This document shows positions 35,401 to 46,854 of a stretch of DNA of 64,000 bases, one piece after another. The translations under genes were made by a program, and so were the position numbers. The first letter of the stretch is position 1. Every line of letters begins with the position of its first letter. The DNA is from Owenia fusiformis (lineage: Eukaryota; Annelida; Polychaeta; Sabellida; Oweniidae). Below the pieces are notes generated by a model. It did not search any database. It was not told where the DNA came from and was given only the letters and a program-made list of their open reading frames with translations. The stretch lies in the NCBI GenBank assembly GCA_903813345.2, contig CAIIXF020000005.1:29949375-30013374 (forward strand), given 5' to 3'.

Positions 35401-38400
35401 ATATATCAGCATTAATACAAGGGTTGCTCTTATAGGGGCCAACTATAAAGATATAGCATGTACCACCATTTATACAAGGTTTGCTCTTACAGGGGTGAAC
35501 TATAAACCTAACACAGCATATATCACAATTTATACAAGGTTTGCTCTTACAGGGATGAGCTATAAACCTAACACAGCATATATCACAATTAATACAAGGT
35601 TTGCTCTTACAGGGATGAGCTATAAAGCTAACAGCATATATCACAATTAATACAAGGTTTGCTCTTACAGGGGTGAGCTATAAAGATAACACAGCAGTAT
35701 CAGCATTAATACAAGGGTTGCTCTTATATATAATATGTATTTAGATGTCAATGGACCAGATAATCAATAATTATTATAAAATGAGTGAGATTGATTTAAT
35801 TCAACTAACTAGAAACAATAAAAACGAGATAATTCCTAACCTTTTTCGCAATGTTTGCCACCAAAAAAGTCTGGACATTCACAGGTATATGGATCTGCCA
35901 CACCAATTTGGAAACCTCCACTGACGCAATGTCCTCCATTCTCACATGGATTGTTTAAACAAAGGTCAATCTCGATTTCTGTCAAACAACATCAAAAAGA
36001 AATCACTTGAATGAATAAATGAATGCAATATATAAGATATTTTTAATTCTTACATGTATATCGAATAAAGGTTCAAGAAGCTTACCAATCTCACATCTGA
36101 TGCCTTCAAAGTTATTTCCACATTCACAGCGATATCCCTCCATGTCTTTGTCATCCATGTCTCCTGAACCTGATCCAGATCCAGATTCAGAACCTGATCC
36201 TGAACCTGAACCTGATCCGGATACTGATGAATCCATATCTAAAAATGCATCAAATAAGTTATCAACCTCATTTTGTATCAAATCTGACATATTAAAGTAA
36301 ATAGTAGAGTTATGATGTGTTGGTCAGAGTTTCTTTGCTTAATTAATACCATTTACTAACTTAACCAACTAACTCGATGATCAAACTAAGAAGTGTGAAT
36401 CCCTCTCTCAAGATACTTACATTTCTTGAAATCATCGTCATGGAAGTTGATACATTTAGCATTGTTTTCACATCCATGGTTTATGCAGAAGTCAACTCCT
36501 GAAATGGGAAGACAATCAATGTGAAATGCAAAGTGATGTGCAAAAAAATTAAATTAAAATGTGCTAGTCCAATTATCAGTACTTCCTCACACATGTCATT
36601 TTAAAAAAACAATATTAATCAATGGAAACGCAAATAACATGTAAATCATTTAAGACAGTAGTAAGTAAGTAAGTAAGGTATTTATTAAGACACTGACTTT
36701 AAAATCTCACTCCAGTAGAATGGAGATGAGATTGTTCAGAGACATACTATATAATTATGATATTACATATATATATGTTATATAATTATAACATTCATTT
36801 TTTGTTTCTGTTTTTCTTGTAATTCAAAGAGGTGACGTCAGGCAATACCAAGAAAACAGGAACTGAACATCCACATAGGATTAAGGTTCTGATCCTATGT
36901 AATTCTAAAGTAAATATTGAGGTTTGTAATGCAGTGGTCCAGAATAAATAAATGAAGTACGGTATGAAACTAAACCAAAAGTTCAAGTTCATCGTCCGAT
37001 AAATTTTAAGATAAATATTGCAATTTAGGCCTAGGACAGGCATCTATTGTACATCTGAAATATGTAAATGTAACGAATAAAACAATAAAACTGATACTTT
37101 GGTAACCTAACCTGATTAGGCAATTAACATGTAAGTACTAAATAAAGATGTTGAGGACAGTAAAGTTTTAACTCACTGATTTCACATGTTGGCCCAGACC
37201 AGACTTGATTAGGCAATTAACATGTAAGTACTAAATAGATGTTGAGGATAGTTAAGTTTTAACTCACTGATTTCACATGTAGGCCCAGACCAGCCAAATG
37301 GACAGCTGCATTCATAAGCGTTTGGAAAATCATCATCGCCATCACTAAATTCAAGCATTGCCTCTCCAAGACCTTTAATAAAAAGTAATAAATGTTGATG
37401 ATATTGACATACAACATTGATCTGTATCTAACCTTGCATCAACACTATCTCCTCTATTTGTTTAAGTTTCATTAAACTGTATATCTGAGAAAGGTAACTT
37501 GATTGAAGAGATAGAGAAAGGCAAGGACTTCAAGAAAACTATTAAATAACATTCCAATATTTATGAAGAGTTTAGTGGGTGAACAAGTGTTCAGTTGAAA
37601 TATAATATCTCATCTTGTATTTTGTTTTTATAATAATAGTATCGATCATACTCAAAAACTACTTTACTAACTGAGACAGCACACAAAGATTATGCTGATT
37701 ATGCCAAATCTTACCTGATCCAGATCCGGATCCAGATCCAGATCCCTTGCTGTTTTCAAATACATCAAGACTGAAGTAACTGCTACACATTCCTCCATTT
37801 TGACAGGGTTTGGCCATACATGGGTCAGCTGTAAAACAAGGTATCATTTATTTATTTTAAATATTCTACCACTTATTATAATCGATCTGATATACAAACA
37901 GTAATTTATGGTGCCTGGTTAGATGGCAATATTAGCATATAATATCATATCGGTTCATTTCAAAGAAGTCCAAGGTTATGATCCTTTTTATTAGAAGATT
38001 CACCATTCAAAATTGAAATTTGAATATTTGATAATAAAATATTTATAATGTTGTTCAAGTCATATTCATATAAAAATCTTGAACATAATATATTTGCTTA
38101 ATACTTCATATTTAAACTGCATAAATATACAATTACATGTAAACATTTAACTAAAAGATAAATGTCAAAATATTTATTTTCAGTCATATTACAGGAGTAT
38201 TATGGTTGAGCTAAATACTATGTAGGATGGATACAATTCTGATTTGAAAAACATATAGCTATATAATATACGCCCTTGGTTGTTAGCCCTATCGGCAAAA
38301 GTATTGTTATGTAACATTATGTAATTTATAATAAAATTACGTCATCATATTATATAGCCAACAACAAACCTACTTAGTTGTGTTTCTCTTAACTTTTGCC

Positions 38401-41400
38401 TATCAAAGAGCGCAAGTACACCCAGAACACTACAGCTTCATAAATAATATATGACTTATTTCTTGATGGAAATCTAAATTGGCTAACAGCTACATGGAAC
38501 TGATAACATGCCTGCATGCTGTTATAAGCCTGTGTTGTGATCATTAAAAGCTTTTTAGACACTGTGTCTCTAGGAAATTTTTAGAAAACTTAAAATTCTG
38601 CAAAAAATGAGAATTCACTTCAAGTTCAAAATTTTTAAATACTTTTTAGAGTTAGTTACATAACATTGGTCATTTATGTTTATGAGAAATGCATATTTTT
38701 TAAATCAAAGAATTCAAATTCAAACATAATCATGAGTGGTCAAACTTTTGTGTATATGTCAATCTGGAGTGTATAAAATCATACGTTTTTCACAAAGCTT
38801 GCCACCATATCCTTCTTCACAGTCGCAAGAGTATCCGTCATCTCTGAAGTCAAAACCAGTCACACAGCTTCCTCCATTAAGACAGGGATTCTCAGCACAT
38901 GCATCTTTTATTTCTGAAAGCCAATTCTTACACCATAGCAAATTCACCAATGACTCATATATAAATTAACACCCTTGCACCATTTAATCCAAGGGGAACA
39001 AGTGTCATATTTGAACGCATGTTATAATACTAAAATAAACACTATGAGAGTTCTCCATATTCCATACATTAAATACTGTCTCATAAGTGTTCACCTTAGA
39101 TGTAAAAAAAATAAAATAAAAACTTCCCATTTCCATACTTTTCCAAGCAACATTTTTTTTCAAATAAATGTTATATATTAGCACATTTGATTCCAATGTA
39201 ATGTTATATAAGCACTAGGTGATCTTTAGCAAATTCCTTATTGGACACGTTTTGTATATGATGGCCTACACTCCAGAGTGAGTGTGTTACATCAATAAGG
39301 TTTTCTCTGAAACACCTTGCCCCATTAATGCAATACAGAGTGAGGATGTGAATCAAATATTGCAATAGTTCTTTCACCAAAGCATTATGAATAATAACCA
39401 GAAAGCTGATCTCCAAAAGCTTTGATCATTGAATTATTTCAGAAAGCTCACCTATTTCACAATGATCTCCATTCCAATCAACAGTACATTCACATCTGTA
39501 TGTGTACATGGTCTCAGCCTCATCTTCCATTCCTGATCCTGATTCCATTCCTGATCCCATGCCTGATCCCATACCAGATCCTGATCCTGATTCCATTCCA
39601 GATCCCATTCCAGATCCTGATCCAGATCCCATTCCTGATCCAGATCCACTCTCAGAGGCATCTCGTTTTACTAGTTCCTCGATGCACTTACCTTCATTCT
39701 CACATGGATTTTTCACACATGGACGCTCTGGAAATATATGAATTATATGATTGTGTCAATTATGTATCTATTATTCCCCATCTTCATGCTAAGCCTCATT
39801 TTCCAAAAATTACAAAGTAGCATGGACATTCACAATAATTCACACGTGCATGTAATAAGCGAGTAATTCATGAATTATTGTACTTTAGTTAAAGGTGCAA
39901 CAATTAGTGCAGGGGGGCCATTCAACGATCATCGACCAGTGTCAAAATATATTTAAGTTTGGATATTTCATCCAGACACATATATCTTTATTATCTACAA
40001 AGAAACCCCCTGTATGGACATTATATCAGCTGATATTCCTCTTGAAACGTGTGAATCTTAAAAATCTGTAAGTGGAACTCCCTTTATAGAAGTTTTGAAC
40101 TGAATTTACACTTCTTTATGCTTAAATTGAGAGTTTATCCATACATTTTAAGAAAATAGGTATATCAAAGAAGATGTTAAGCCAAATATTAACCTGATAC
40201 CTCAGAAAAAATAAAAATTGCGAATTTCTCTCTACAGTCCTTGTTGCCCCTTTAAGTTAAGATTGAATATTCTATATTTTACTATTTTGAAAACCTCCTA
40301 CTGAAAATATACCAGATACCCTTACCCTCAGAAGGAATTCATACAATAATATTCTATTCGATTCAGTGCTAATCTAGAATGTTTTTTATTATATTATTTC
40401 TGAAATCTGACTTATTGGAGTTGAAATAAATAAATGTAAAATGCTTATGGATGGTCAGAGGAGAGAAGAAGTAAAACAGCATACCCTTTTCACATGTCTT
40501 TCCATAAAAGTTCTCTGGACAAGTACAGGTGAATACATCAGGTGTCATTGCATTAAAGTTACATTCGCCTCCATTCTCACAAGGGTTATTGCAACACAAA
40601 TCACCTGGAAGGACAAATAGTAAAACCTATAGCAGCATATACGTAATAAGTTTGATAAACGTTAATCAAAAAATATTCGCACATAATATGTGTATTTCAA
40701 CAGAGATTTTAAAAACAACTAATAACTAGAACTTCACTAAAAAGTAAATGCATTTTTACTCAATAAGAATATGATTAAGTGCATTTTTACTCAATAAGAA
40801 TAATAAGAATATGATAAATTGCACTTTTACTCTTGAATAATATGATTTAATGTAATTTTACTCAATAAGAATATGATTAAGTGCATTGTTACTCATGCTC
40901 AAATAAGAATATAATTAAATGCATTTTACTTACGCGCATCACACGTTGCCCCTGTCCAGCAATCTTCGCAAACACAGACGGTTGCGAGAATATATTGGTT
41001 GTAAAAACATTTGCCGTGGTCGCATGGGGAAGGATCACATGGGTCGCTTCCTGAAACAAATGAAAATCACCTGTAAGTTCTGCTTACACACTTCAAAACG
41101 CTGAACAAAATCTTTTAGTATCGAGGTGAGTACTAACGTTTGGAGAAGTTGACAATGGCTTTTCTTAGGGATAAGATGAATTCAAAATTACGTATTGGCA
41201 GTGGTAAATCTCAAACGGGTATGATACGTTAACTGTATTTTTTTATTTCAATTTATTTATGTCTTACTGTATGGGAATAATACATTGTAAATCAACATTT
41301 AGTTTTAGTTTCATCAATGGTAAATGAAAAATAAAATATCATTTTTTAAAGCAATAAACATAATAGACCTAGGCCATTTTGGACGATGATATGCCTAAGA

Positions 41401-44153
41401 CTCCAGTGAATTTCATCCTGCTATGGACCAGTGTGCATGTATATGGTTTTATCAATTTTGGAGATTTCAGATATATTACATACATTATATTATTACAACA
41501 ACGTTCTATTAAATGGATGTAAAGAGTATGTCAACTCTATGATTTCACATGCTAACGTCAAACACTAAAAACTGTCATTAAAGGTGCAACAATTAGTGCA
41601 GAGGGGCCATTCGACAATCATGGACCAGAGTCAAATATATTTAAGTTTGGATATTTCATCAAGACTTATGTCTATTTTTATTATCTACGAAGACACCTCC
41701 TAGAAAAACATTATTTCAGCTGATATTCCTCTTGAAACATGGTGGATCTTAAAAATATAAAAGTGGATTTCCCCTTTTTGAAGCTTTGAACTGAATTTAC
41801 ACTTCTTAATGCTGAAATTGATAGTTTATCCATACATTTTAAGAAAATAGGTATGTCAAAGAAGATGTTAAGCCAAATGTTGCCTTGATAGCTCAGAAAA
41901 AGTTAAAATTTTCCTATTTTATCTCTACAGGCCTTGTTACCCCTTTAAAGTGTCTTTATGGTATGCGAATGTCTAATAGTGCAAAATAAACAGGCAAATT
42001 AAAACACAAGCAAAATAAAAAAAATTGAAAACGCACATTGCGAAATCACACTTACGTTTCTCACATGTGTCACCCTCCCAACCAAATTCGCAAAGACAAA
42101 TGAATGTCGATGATTCACCATTGGTAAGGCAACTTCCACCATTGTCACATGGGTTACTCGTGCAAGGGTCTAAGTAATGGAAAGGCCATGCGAGGATTAA
42201 AAATATTAAAAAGCATCCCAAACTTACCAATCTAGTAGACGTGTGGAAAATTGTTAATCTAGTAGACATGTGGAAAATTGTTAATAAGCAGTGATGACAT
42301 GATACAATTAAAAAACGTAAAACATCAAAAAAAGGCTTAGTTATTGTTGTTAGTAATAAATGGTTGGTTGTGATGAAAAAGTTGTCACTGGGTAAAGCAA
42401 TAACATCAGATGTAAGTTCATCAAAACTTTGCAATGTCATATTTAAATAGTGTTAACATCGTGTTAATAACAAACCTTCGGATGTAGTGGGTGCTGGGGT
42501 AGTAGTACTAGTAGTGGTAGACTTAGCTGTTGTAGAGGTAGTAGTACTAGGGACAGTAACTGTAGTACTGTATTGGCAAGGTACCTCTGAACAAGGACTA
42601 TTCCCGTCACCCACTTTTGCCCCAAAACCACGGGGGACACAAGTGGTGGGGGCACATGGCATTCTTTGTGCCACTCCGTTATCACATTGAAAATAGAAAT
42701 ATGGGTCGGATGTGTCCTCAGCGTACCAGCCCTGTTCAGTGGGAGGAGCCCCCGCACAATCTAAGTAAACAACGATCGACAAAGAAATAGCAATGTGTGG
42801 GAATGTGCATTGAATATATGAACCTTTGGAAAATTGACAAAATTGACCAAAAGACAAAAATTATTCAAACAATGGCGAATGGAGAAAGTAACGAGCCACA
42901 ACGAAATAAGTGCATAATGAATAAATTAATCTATCAAAAAATGGGGGAGAACACTATTGATTGAGTATTTGCAAGATAAATTGATGACACAACTAGCATT
43001 AAAGAAACGGGGGTTTACTTTGAAACATATAAATCTATTAAGATTCCAAATTGGGGAAAATATATACTTAACTCATCAAAAAGATCGATCGACGTTGATC
43101 AAATAATTGTAAATAATGGTGAATGACAACAAGCAACAAAAAAATCGGGAAAATACTAACTTCACCAAGTTAATCAGATAATTGCAAAAAAGGATGGATA
43201 GCCAAAAAGTAATAAATAAAGGTGGAAATAAATTTAAAAAAATAAAAATGAATAAATAAACAATTAACGTCAAAGAAATTGAATGGACTTTGAGCATTAA
43301 AACTGTAGAGAAAAATGAGAAAAAATAAAATGATCGAAACGAGGAAGGTAAAATCAAATGTCTTGCAAATAATGGCGGATGAAATTATTATATTATGTAC
43401 GTTATCATTACACAATTATCTGCCATATGACCTACTAACCACTAACTGGGGTAGTTGTAATTTGTAAATCATATTTTTCCTTCAACTTTCAAATATGTAA
43501 TATTGATCTGCCATCGTTCGTTTTCCTGCAACCTTAACTTGCAAATTATGATCCATAAAAAATAAGCGAACAAAGATAAATATTGTTAATTTTAATAAAT
43601 AACATATATATTAGTTTAAGTATACAAATGTAGGCAAACGTGTATAAAGAAATTAGAAGGAATGTACTATAAATTGTTGGAATCAATCTTTTCATGATCA
43701 TGCCAATCTTTTGTTATAATCTTAATCGCATTTTAAATCTTTTTTAGAAAAGTCGTTTTGAGTCTAAAAAGAAATTGAGGTATCTGAATGCGCAAGTTAT
43801 TGAAGATGTAGAAAATGTAATTCGTATCATTACAACTGAAAACAAGACGTCCACATTTTGCCAGAATACCTGGAACAATATTAAAGGCACTTTAAGAAAA
43901 AGGCATGACATGAAATGATGAGATCAAAAAACATTTTTTCAAAACGCATTCTCAAATCTTCTCTATCCCTTCTAGCTTCTTTATTGGTTAATAGCAATGA
44001 ATAAAAAAAATATTAGAAAAGTATTAACAATTTTCTTAAGAAATATCAAAGTAGTGTAAAATTACCATCATCATTTATTTGCTGATCTTGGGTATTTCCA
44101 ACAGCCGCAAGACATAGTGACAAAAATAATATATATCCTTTATGATTAGCCAT
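31695..44153 (-). CDS. Gene B: secreted EGF / Ser-Gly / WAP / Kunitz mosaic protein
   Basis: Twenty exons joined in frame: 44066-44153, 42476-42760, 42056-42169, 40934-41050, 40485-40604, 39452-39727, 38785-38913, 37715-37828, 37268-37372, 36421-36498, 36086-36238, 35841-35978, 35074-35259, 34696-34773, 34212-34358, 33579-33722, 33189-33326, 32615-32806, 32001-32468, 31695-31793 (3,169 bases, about 1,056 codons). Every internal exon is a multiple of three and every intron is phase 1. Domain order: signal peptide, chitin-binding-like domain plus Thr-rich linker, EGF series, SG-opened EGFs, a WAP domain, EGFs, two Kunitz domains, EGF tail. The last exon ends GAATCAA at donor GTAAGT, so at least one more short exon must lie between 29.7 and 31.69 kb; I could not choose it. 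A secreted matrix protein with protease-inhibitor modules is inferred. Confidence 0.85.
32615..34773 (-). CDS. Gene B exons 14-18: EGF block 2 with a WAP exon inside an EGF
   Basis: Exons 34696-34773, 33579-33722, 33189-33326 and 32615-32806 correspond one to one with exons 10-13. Between the first two lies an additional 147-base, phase 1-1 exon (34212-34358) encoding CPKVDGGIGICVESC, CPDDKLCCSNGCGHTC: the eight cysteines of a WAP four-disulphide core. The WAP domain therefore interrupts the EGF between its cysteines 3 and 4. The exon order and phases show clean insertion of one exon into an intron. WAP domains are often protease inhibitors or antimicrobials; which applies here is unknown. 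Confidence 0.82.
32760..33065 (-). repeat. Decayed copies of the 60-base acceptor array
   Basis: Upstream of the homologous exon 32615-32806 there are four to five degenerate copies of the same unit (ATTAATACAAGGGTT...CTATAAAGATA). Some have lost frame or the acceptor. They share an origin with the array at 35229-35725 and predate or accompanied the block duplication. Confidence 0.75.
34020..34150. repeat. Dispersed repeat R, copy 2
   Basis: GTCACCGCC at the left, TTGAGACTATAACAATATG and a terminal hairpin GTCACCACTATTTGGGGTGG at the right. Sits just downstream (on the gene strand) of the WAP exon. Confidence 0.62.
34212..34358 (-). CDS. WAP four-disulphide core domain exon
   Basis: Forty-nine codons, bounded by acceptor TTCAG and donor GTAAGA, phase 1 on both sides. 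All eight WAP cysteines are present with the hallmark GICVESC and KLCCSNGCGHTC segments. A WAP exon is absent at the equivalent place in the duplicate block (intron 36239-36420). Confidence 0.85.
35074..36498 (-). CDS. Gene B exons 10-13: EGF block 1 (no WAP)
   Basis: Exon 36421-36498 carries cysteines 1-3 of an EGF (VDFCINHGCENNAKC). Exon 36086-36238 carries an SG-rich acidic stretch and the closing half (YRCECGNNFEGIRCE). Exon 35841-35978 is a complete EGF (DLCLNNPCENGGHC ... CPDFFGGKHCE). Exon 35074-35259 is an EGF with an ESGSGSGSGEDESD loop. The block is the duplicate of 32615-34773; the nucleotide match is very high in exons and in adjoining intron sequence. At its 5' border the last exon is preceded by a 60-base tandem array of extra acceptors. 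Confidence 0.82.
35229..35725 (-). repeat. 60-base tandem array duplicating a 3' splice site and EGF start
   Basis: Eight to nine copies of a 60-base unit, the first three almost perfect (35229, 35289, 35349). On the gene strand each unit is TGTTTTATCTTTATAG followed by 43-44 coding bases (HPCK-x-NPCING), so each copy contains a polypyrimidine tract, an AG acceptor and the first three-cysteine segment of an EGF. The unit is a multiple of three and the frame stays open through the array to about 35644. Confidence 0.88.
37114..37293 (-). repeat. 93-base tandem duplication containing a 5' splice site
   Basis: Two copies (starting at 37114 and 37207) of a segment that includes the last bases of exon 37268-37372 (GGGCC-ACATGTGAAATCA), its GTGAGT donor and intron sequence. 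The second copy on the gene strand is a decoy exon end without an acceptor. Confidence 0.8.
37268..42169 (-). CDS. Gene B exons 3-9: EGF-like domains, some with SG inserts
   Basis: Exon 42056-42169 is a plain EGF (DPCTSNPCDNGGSC ... CEFGWEGDTCE). Exon 40934-41050 is a variant EGF (DPSPCDHGKC ... CEDCWTGATCD). Exons 40485-40604 and 38785-38913 are plain EGFs. Exon 39452-39727 is an EGF whose C3-C4 loop holds about 45 residues of SGSGSGMGSG type. Exons 37715-37828 and 37268-37372 together form one EGF: the first carries cysteines 1-3 and a KGSGSGSGSGSG stretch, the second CSCPFGWSGPTCE. All are phase 1-1. Confidence 0.8.
39889..40255. mobile_element. TTAA-flanked MITE, copy 1, about 367 bp
   Basis: Starts TTAAAGGTGCAACAATTAGT and ends CCTTGTTGCCCCTTTAA, with imperfect inverted termini. 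It is nearly identical to 41578-41948. It sits in the gene B intron between exons 40485 and 39727. Confidence 0.82.
40739..40925. repeat. About 33-base tandem repeat next to gene B exon 4
   Basis: Imperfect copies of ATGCATTTTTACTCAATAAG plus AATATGATTAAG, abutting the donor of exon 40934-41050. Confidence 0.75.
41578..41948. mobile_element. TTAA-flanked MITE, copy 2, about 371 bp
   Basis: Second copy of the element at 39889-40255, same orientation, ends TTAAAGGTGCAAC and GTTACCCCTTTAA. It lies in the next gene B intron. Confidence 0.82.
42476..42760 (-). CDS. Gene B exon 2: chitin-binding-like domain and Thr/Ser-rich linker
   Basis: Reads DCAGAPPTEQGWYAEDTSDP then FYFQCDNGVAQRMPCAPTTC, ending NSPCSEVPC. 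The GWYAE..., aromatic-x2-C-x-NG, CAP and final C-x4-C order is close to a peritrophin-A/CBM14 chitin-binding domain, clearer here than in gene A. A run of Thr/Ser with VPSTTTSTTAKSTTT-type repeats follows, a probable O-glycosylated spacer. The intron phases are 1-1, as in the gene A domain exons. Confidence 0.72.
44066..44153 (-). CDS. Gene B exon 1: start codon and signal peptide
   Basis: The ATG is at 44151-44153. Reads MANHKGYILFLSLCLAAVGN then TQDQQINDD, ending at donor GTAATT, phase 1. Length (88 bases), phase and residues match gene A exon 1 almost throughout, so the two genes carry duplicated leaders. Confidence 0.88.
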
Positions 44154-44324
44154 AATGGCTATCTTTATTTGCGTCACTAAAACACCAGAAAATATCCTGT
44201 CTTTCTGGTGACTGTGCGCCCTCTTAGAAATCAGCTAAGAAAGTGATGGTTCGAGAATGGTAACGTAAAACCCGGATGACATTGATAGATAGATGGGTCA
44301 AAGGCCAAATAGTGCCAAGATCAG

Positions 44325-44510
44325 CTGCTTATATTTTAAATGCACCACCCTCTTTGTCAATATTACGATATGTGTGCATGTGGTCAGGAATATATCGTTC
44401 AGAAAAGAATTTAACACTTGGCAAATATTCTTCTAGAGATTCTAACAATGATTTTTAAGTTTATGTACTTAACGCTGTTTATTTTGCGCTCAATTTTAGG
44501 ATGGATTACC
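44325..44510 (-). promoter_or_regulatory. Putative gene B promoter block, paralogous to gene A promoter
   Basis: The minus strand has an AAAATATAAGC TATA-like site (about 44328-44339), TATTGAC-AA-AGAGGGTGG (44346-44362) and GTAATCCATCC at about 44499-44509. Order and spacing match the gene A upstream region (136 versus 153 bases between the last two blocks). Confidence 0.45.
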
Positions 44511-46854
44511 TGACAATTCTTTAGTGAGATATGTGAAAGCATTTTTGTTAAGAATGTGTATTCCAAGTACATGTACAATATACGTGAGCAAAAAAGTCTT
44601 GATTGCAACAAAAGTACAAATTTAGGAGTGAAACATGAAACGACTGACATTGTGACTCTGCCATAATGCCATGATCATCAAAAATTGTAACATGAAACGT
44701 TTGTCATTGTCACTGTCGTATAGTCATGAAGTTGTTTGGGTAGAAAACTAAACAGAAAGTCCCACAACAGTATAAAACACTTTATTTTTATAAAAATTTT
44801 ATAAGCAAAACCATAACTTCATATTTAATCAGACATGAATGTTATTTCTGATTGCTATTTCATGCAGAATGCTGCTTATCGCAGAAGAGTCCAAACAAAT
44901 ATGCCACTAAAATAAAAAAGGGATCCATCATCAAAATGAAAAGGTGAACTAATGCAACGGGTCTATACGTAGACTTTGCCATCACAGTCCATCACAGTCC
45001 ATATCTTACACAAAAATCAATAATATCGTAAATAATGCCCATTTTAGGTGGTCAGAGGTTTTCCGACCAAAGTACTACAATACTGTTTTGATTTACCAAA
45101 CCATGTCTTATTTATTGCTTGCATGGAGGTTTTCTCTTTTGGAAATTCAAGATTGGCTGTGTGTATCGCGATGCTAGAAAATTTTCAAAACCCATCCCAT
45201 GGCCAGGTGGTTTAACAGTACGCTGCAGAGCAACATGGTTGTTTTCAACTAGATCTAAAGAGATCTTAACAACCGAAACCTTGTTGTGGATCAAGATAGC
45301 GTGGCAATTTCAAGTCTAAACTTCAGAGTTAGCAAATTCCAAATCAATTTAGATATACCCCCTATTGTTTGACTTATACTGGAATTCCAATGCAGGACTA
45401 ACTCGTGTATTTTGTAGATTAAACAGAAAGCTTAAGTTGTAACAAGGCGTGTCAGTTTAAACAACAACAATAATGAATTTGAGACCTAGAGTATTTCACA
45501 AATATTTGGGGACAAAATGGCTTTCACCTACGCAAACACATTTTGTCTTTTTAACAATGTGATGTTTGATCGATGAATACAGGCCATCTAATTAACATTC
45601 AAAGATAGATATCAATATATATGATAAAACGGGAGACCGCCACAGTGACATCACCAACACAAGACAAAACCAAATAAACCAACAAAAGGTTGAGTAAACC
45701 CCCGGTAAACCCCAACAACATATGAAAGCACTCCTACGTTGATTCTATGATTGAATCTATGGTTCTTTAATGGAGGGCAGAGGAAGACGTTAGAAACTGT
45801 TTGTTGGAACACATTCTTGATAATGTTGGTTTTTCCTTATTTATTCGGTTGTACTTATTTTCAAAAATGCCTCAAATATCCAAGGAGGGAAAAAGGATTA
45901 TTACCAAACAATATAACTGGAGTTTGCATGTGCTCTTTTTATCCAATATTGAAAATATTTCGAATTTCATACTTACTTAGTTAATAATTATTTTACTGCA
46001 ATTTGAATATCCACGCACATACACAATGTATGCAGACATCCACAAACTGACCATGATTCAAATCTCTAAACGTGTCATGTCAGCACCTCAACTGTTTTAT
46101 TTAACTACGAATGTAGATTTATTTGTCCCAAATAAACTTTATTATCTGAACAAATATTTCCAAGAATATGTTGCTAAACGCCTGGTTTATATCAGATAAC
46201 ACCGTCTATCTTACGAGCATGCAATTAATGAATATAACAAATAAGAAAACGATACGGGTTGAAAACGGGCAAAAAACTTTGAGACTATTAGACGAACCAT
46301 ATAAAACATATTACCATTATATTATCACGGTGCCATGCCCGGGGCCAGTAGCTAGTTACTATATAGTTTCACCATCAGGCGGGTAGCTGATTTGGGAAAA
46401 AAACATGGCAGCTATTGGAAAAGTTCATTAGATTTACTGAATCAATTTTCATATAACCTTTCCGAGTTTGACAATTGAAAACATGTGTCCAGTAAAATAG
46501 TATCCGTCCAATATAAGAAAATAAAAAATGAAGCAAAAATACCATATATGGAACAACAGTATCTCAAATAGCAATGTGGACTACTTAATAATTGTAAATA
46601 ACACAATGTATAGAAGGTGTTTAAAGTTGCGTCTAACCTTCCTGGAGCTGAAGGATAGATGGAGGAGTACTATTCAATACATGTAAAAGTAGGAAGGGGG
46701 ATAGATGGGAGGATATCAAAAACAAATGTGACTGCAATTTCAAATTGTTCATATTCATGTAAATGCTCACACGTCTAGGGAAACGTGTAGACATGTCTAT
46801 GTTAGGTTATGTTTTGCCAATGGATGTAATATGTTCTTTGTAAAATGGATATTA

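Noticed and set aside
43076-43415. Phe/Leu-rich minus-strand frames suggesting a membrane protein
   Set aside because: They come from AT-rich intron 1 of gene B, overlap in two frames, and lack splice or start context.
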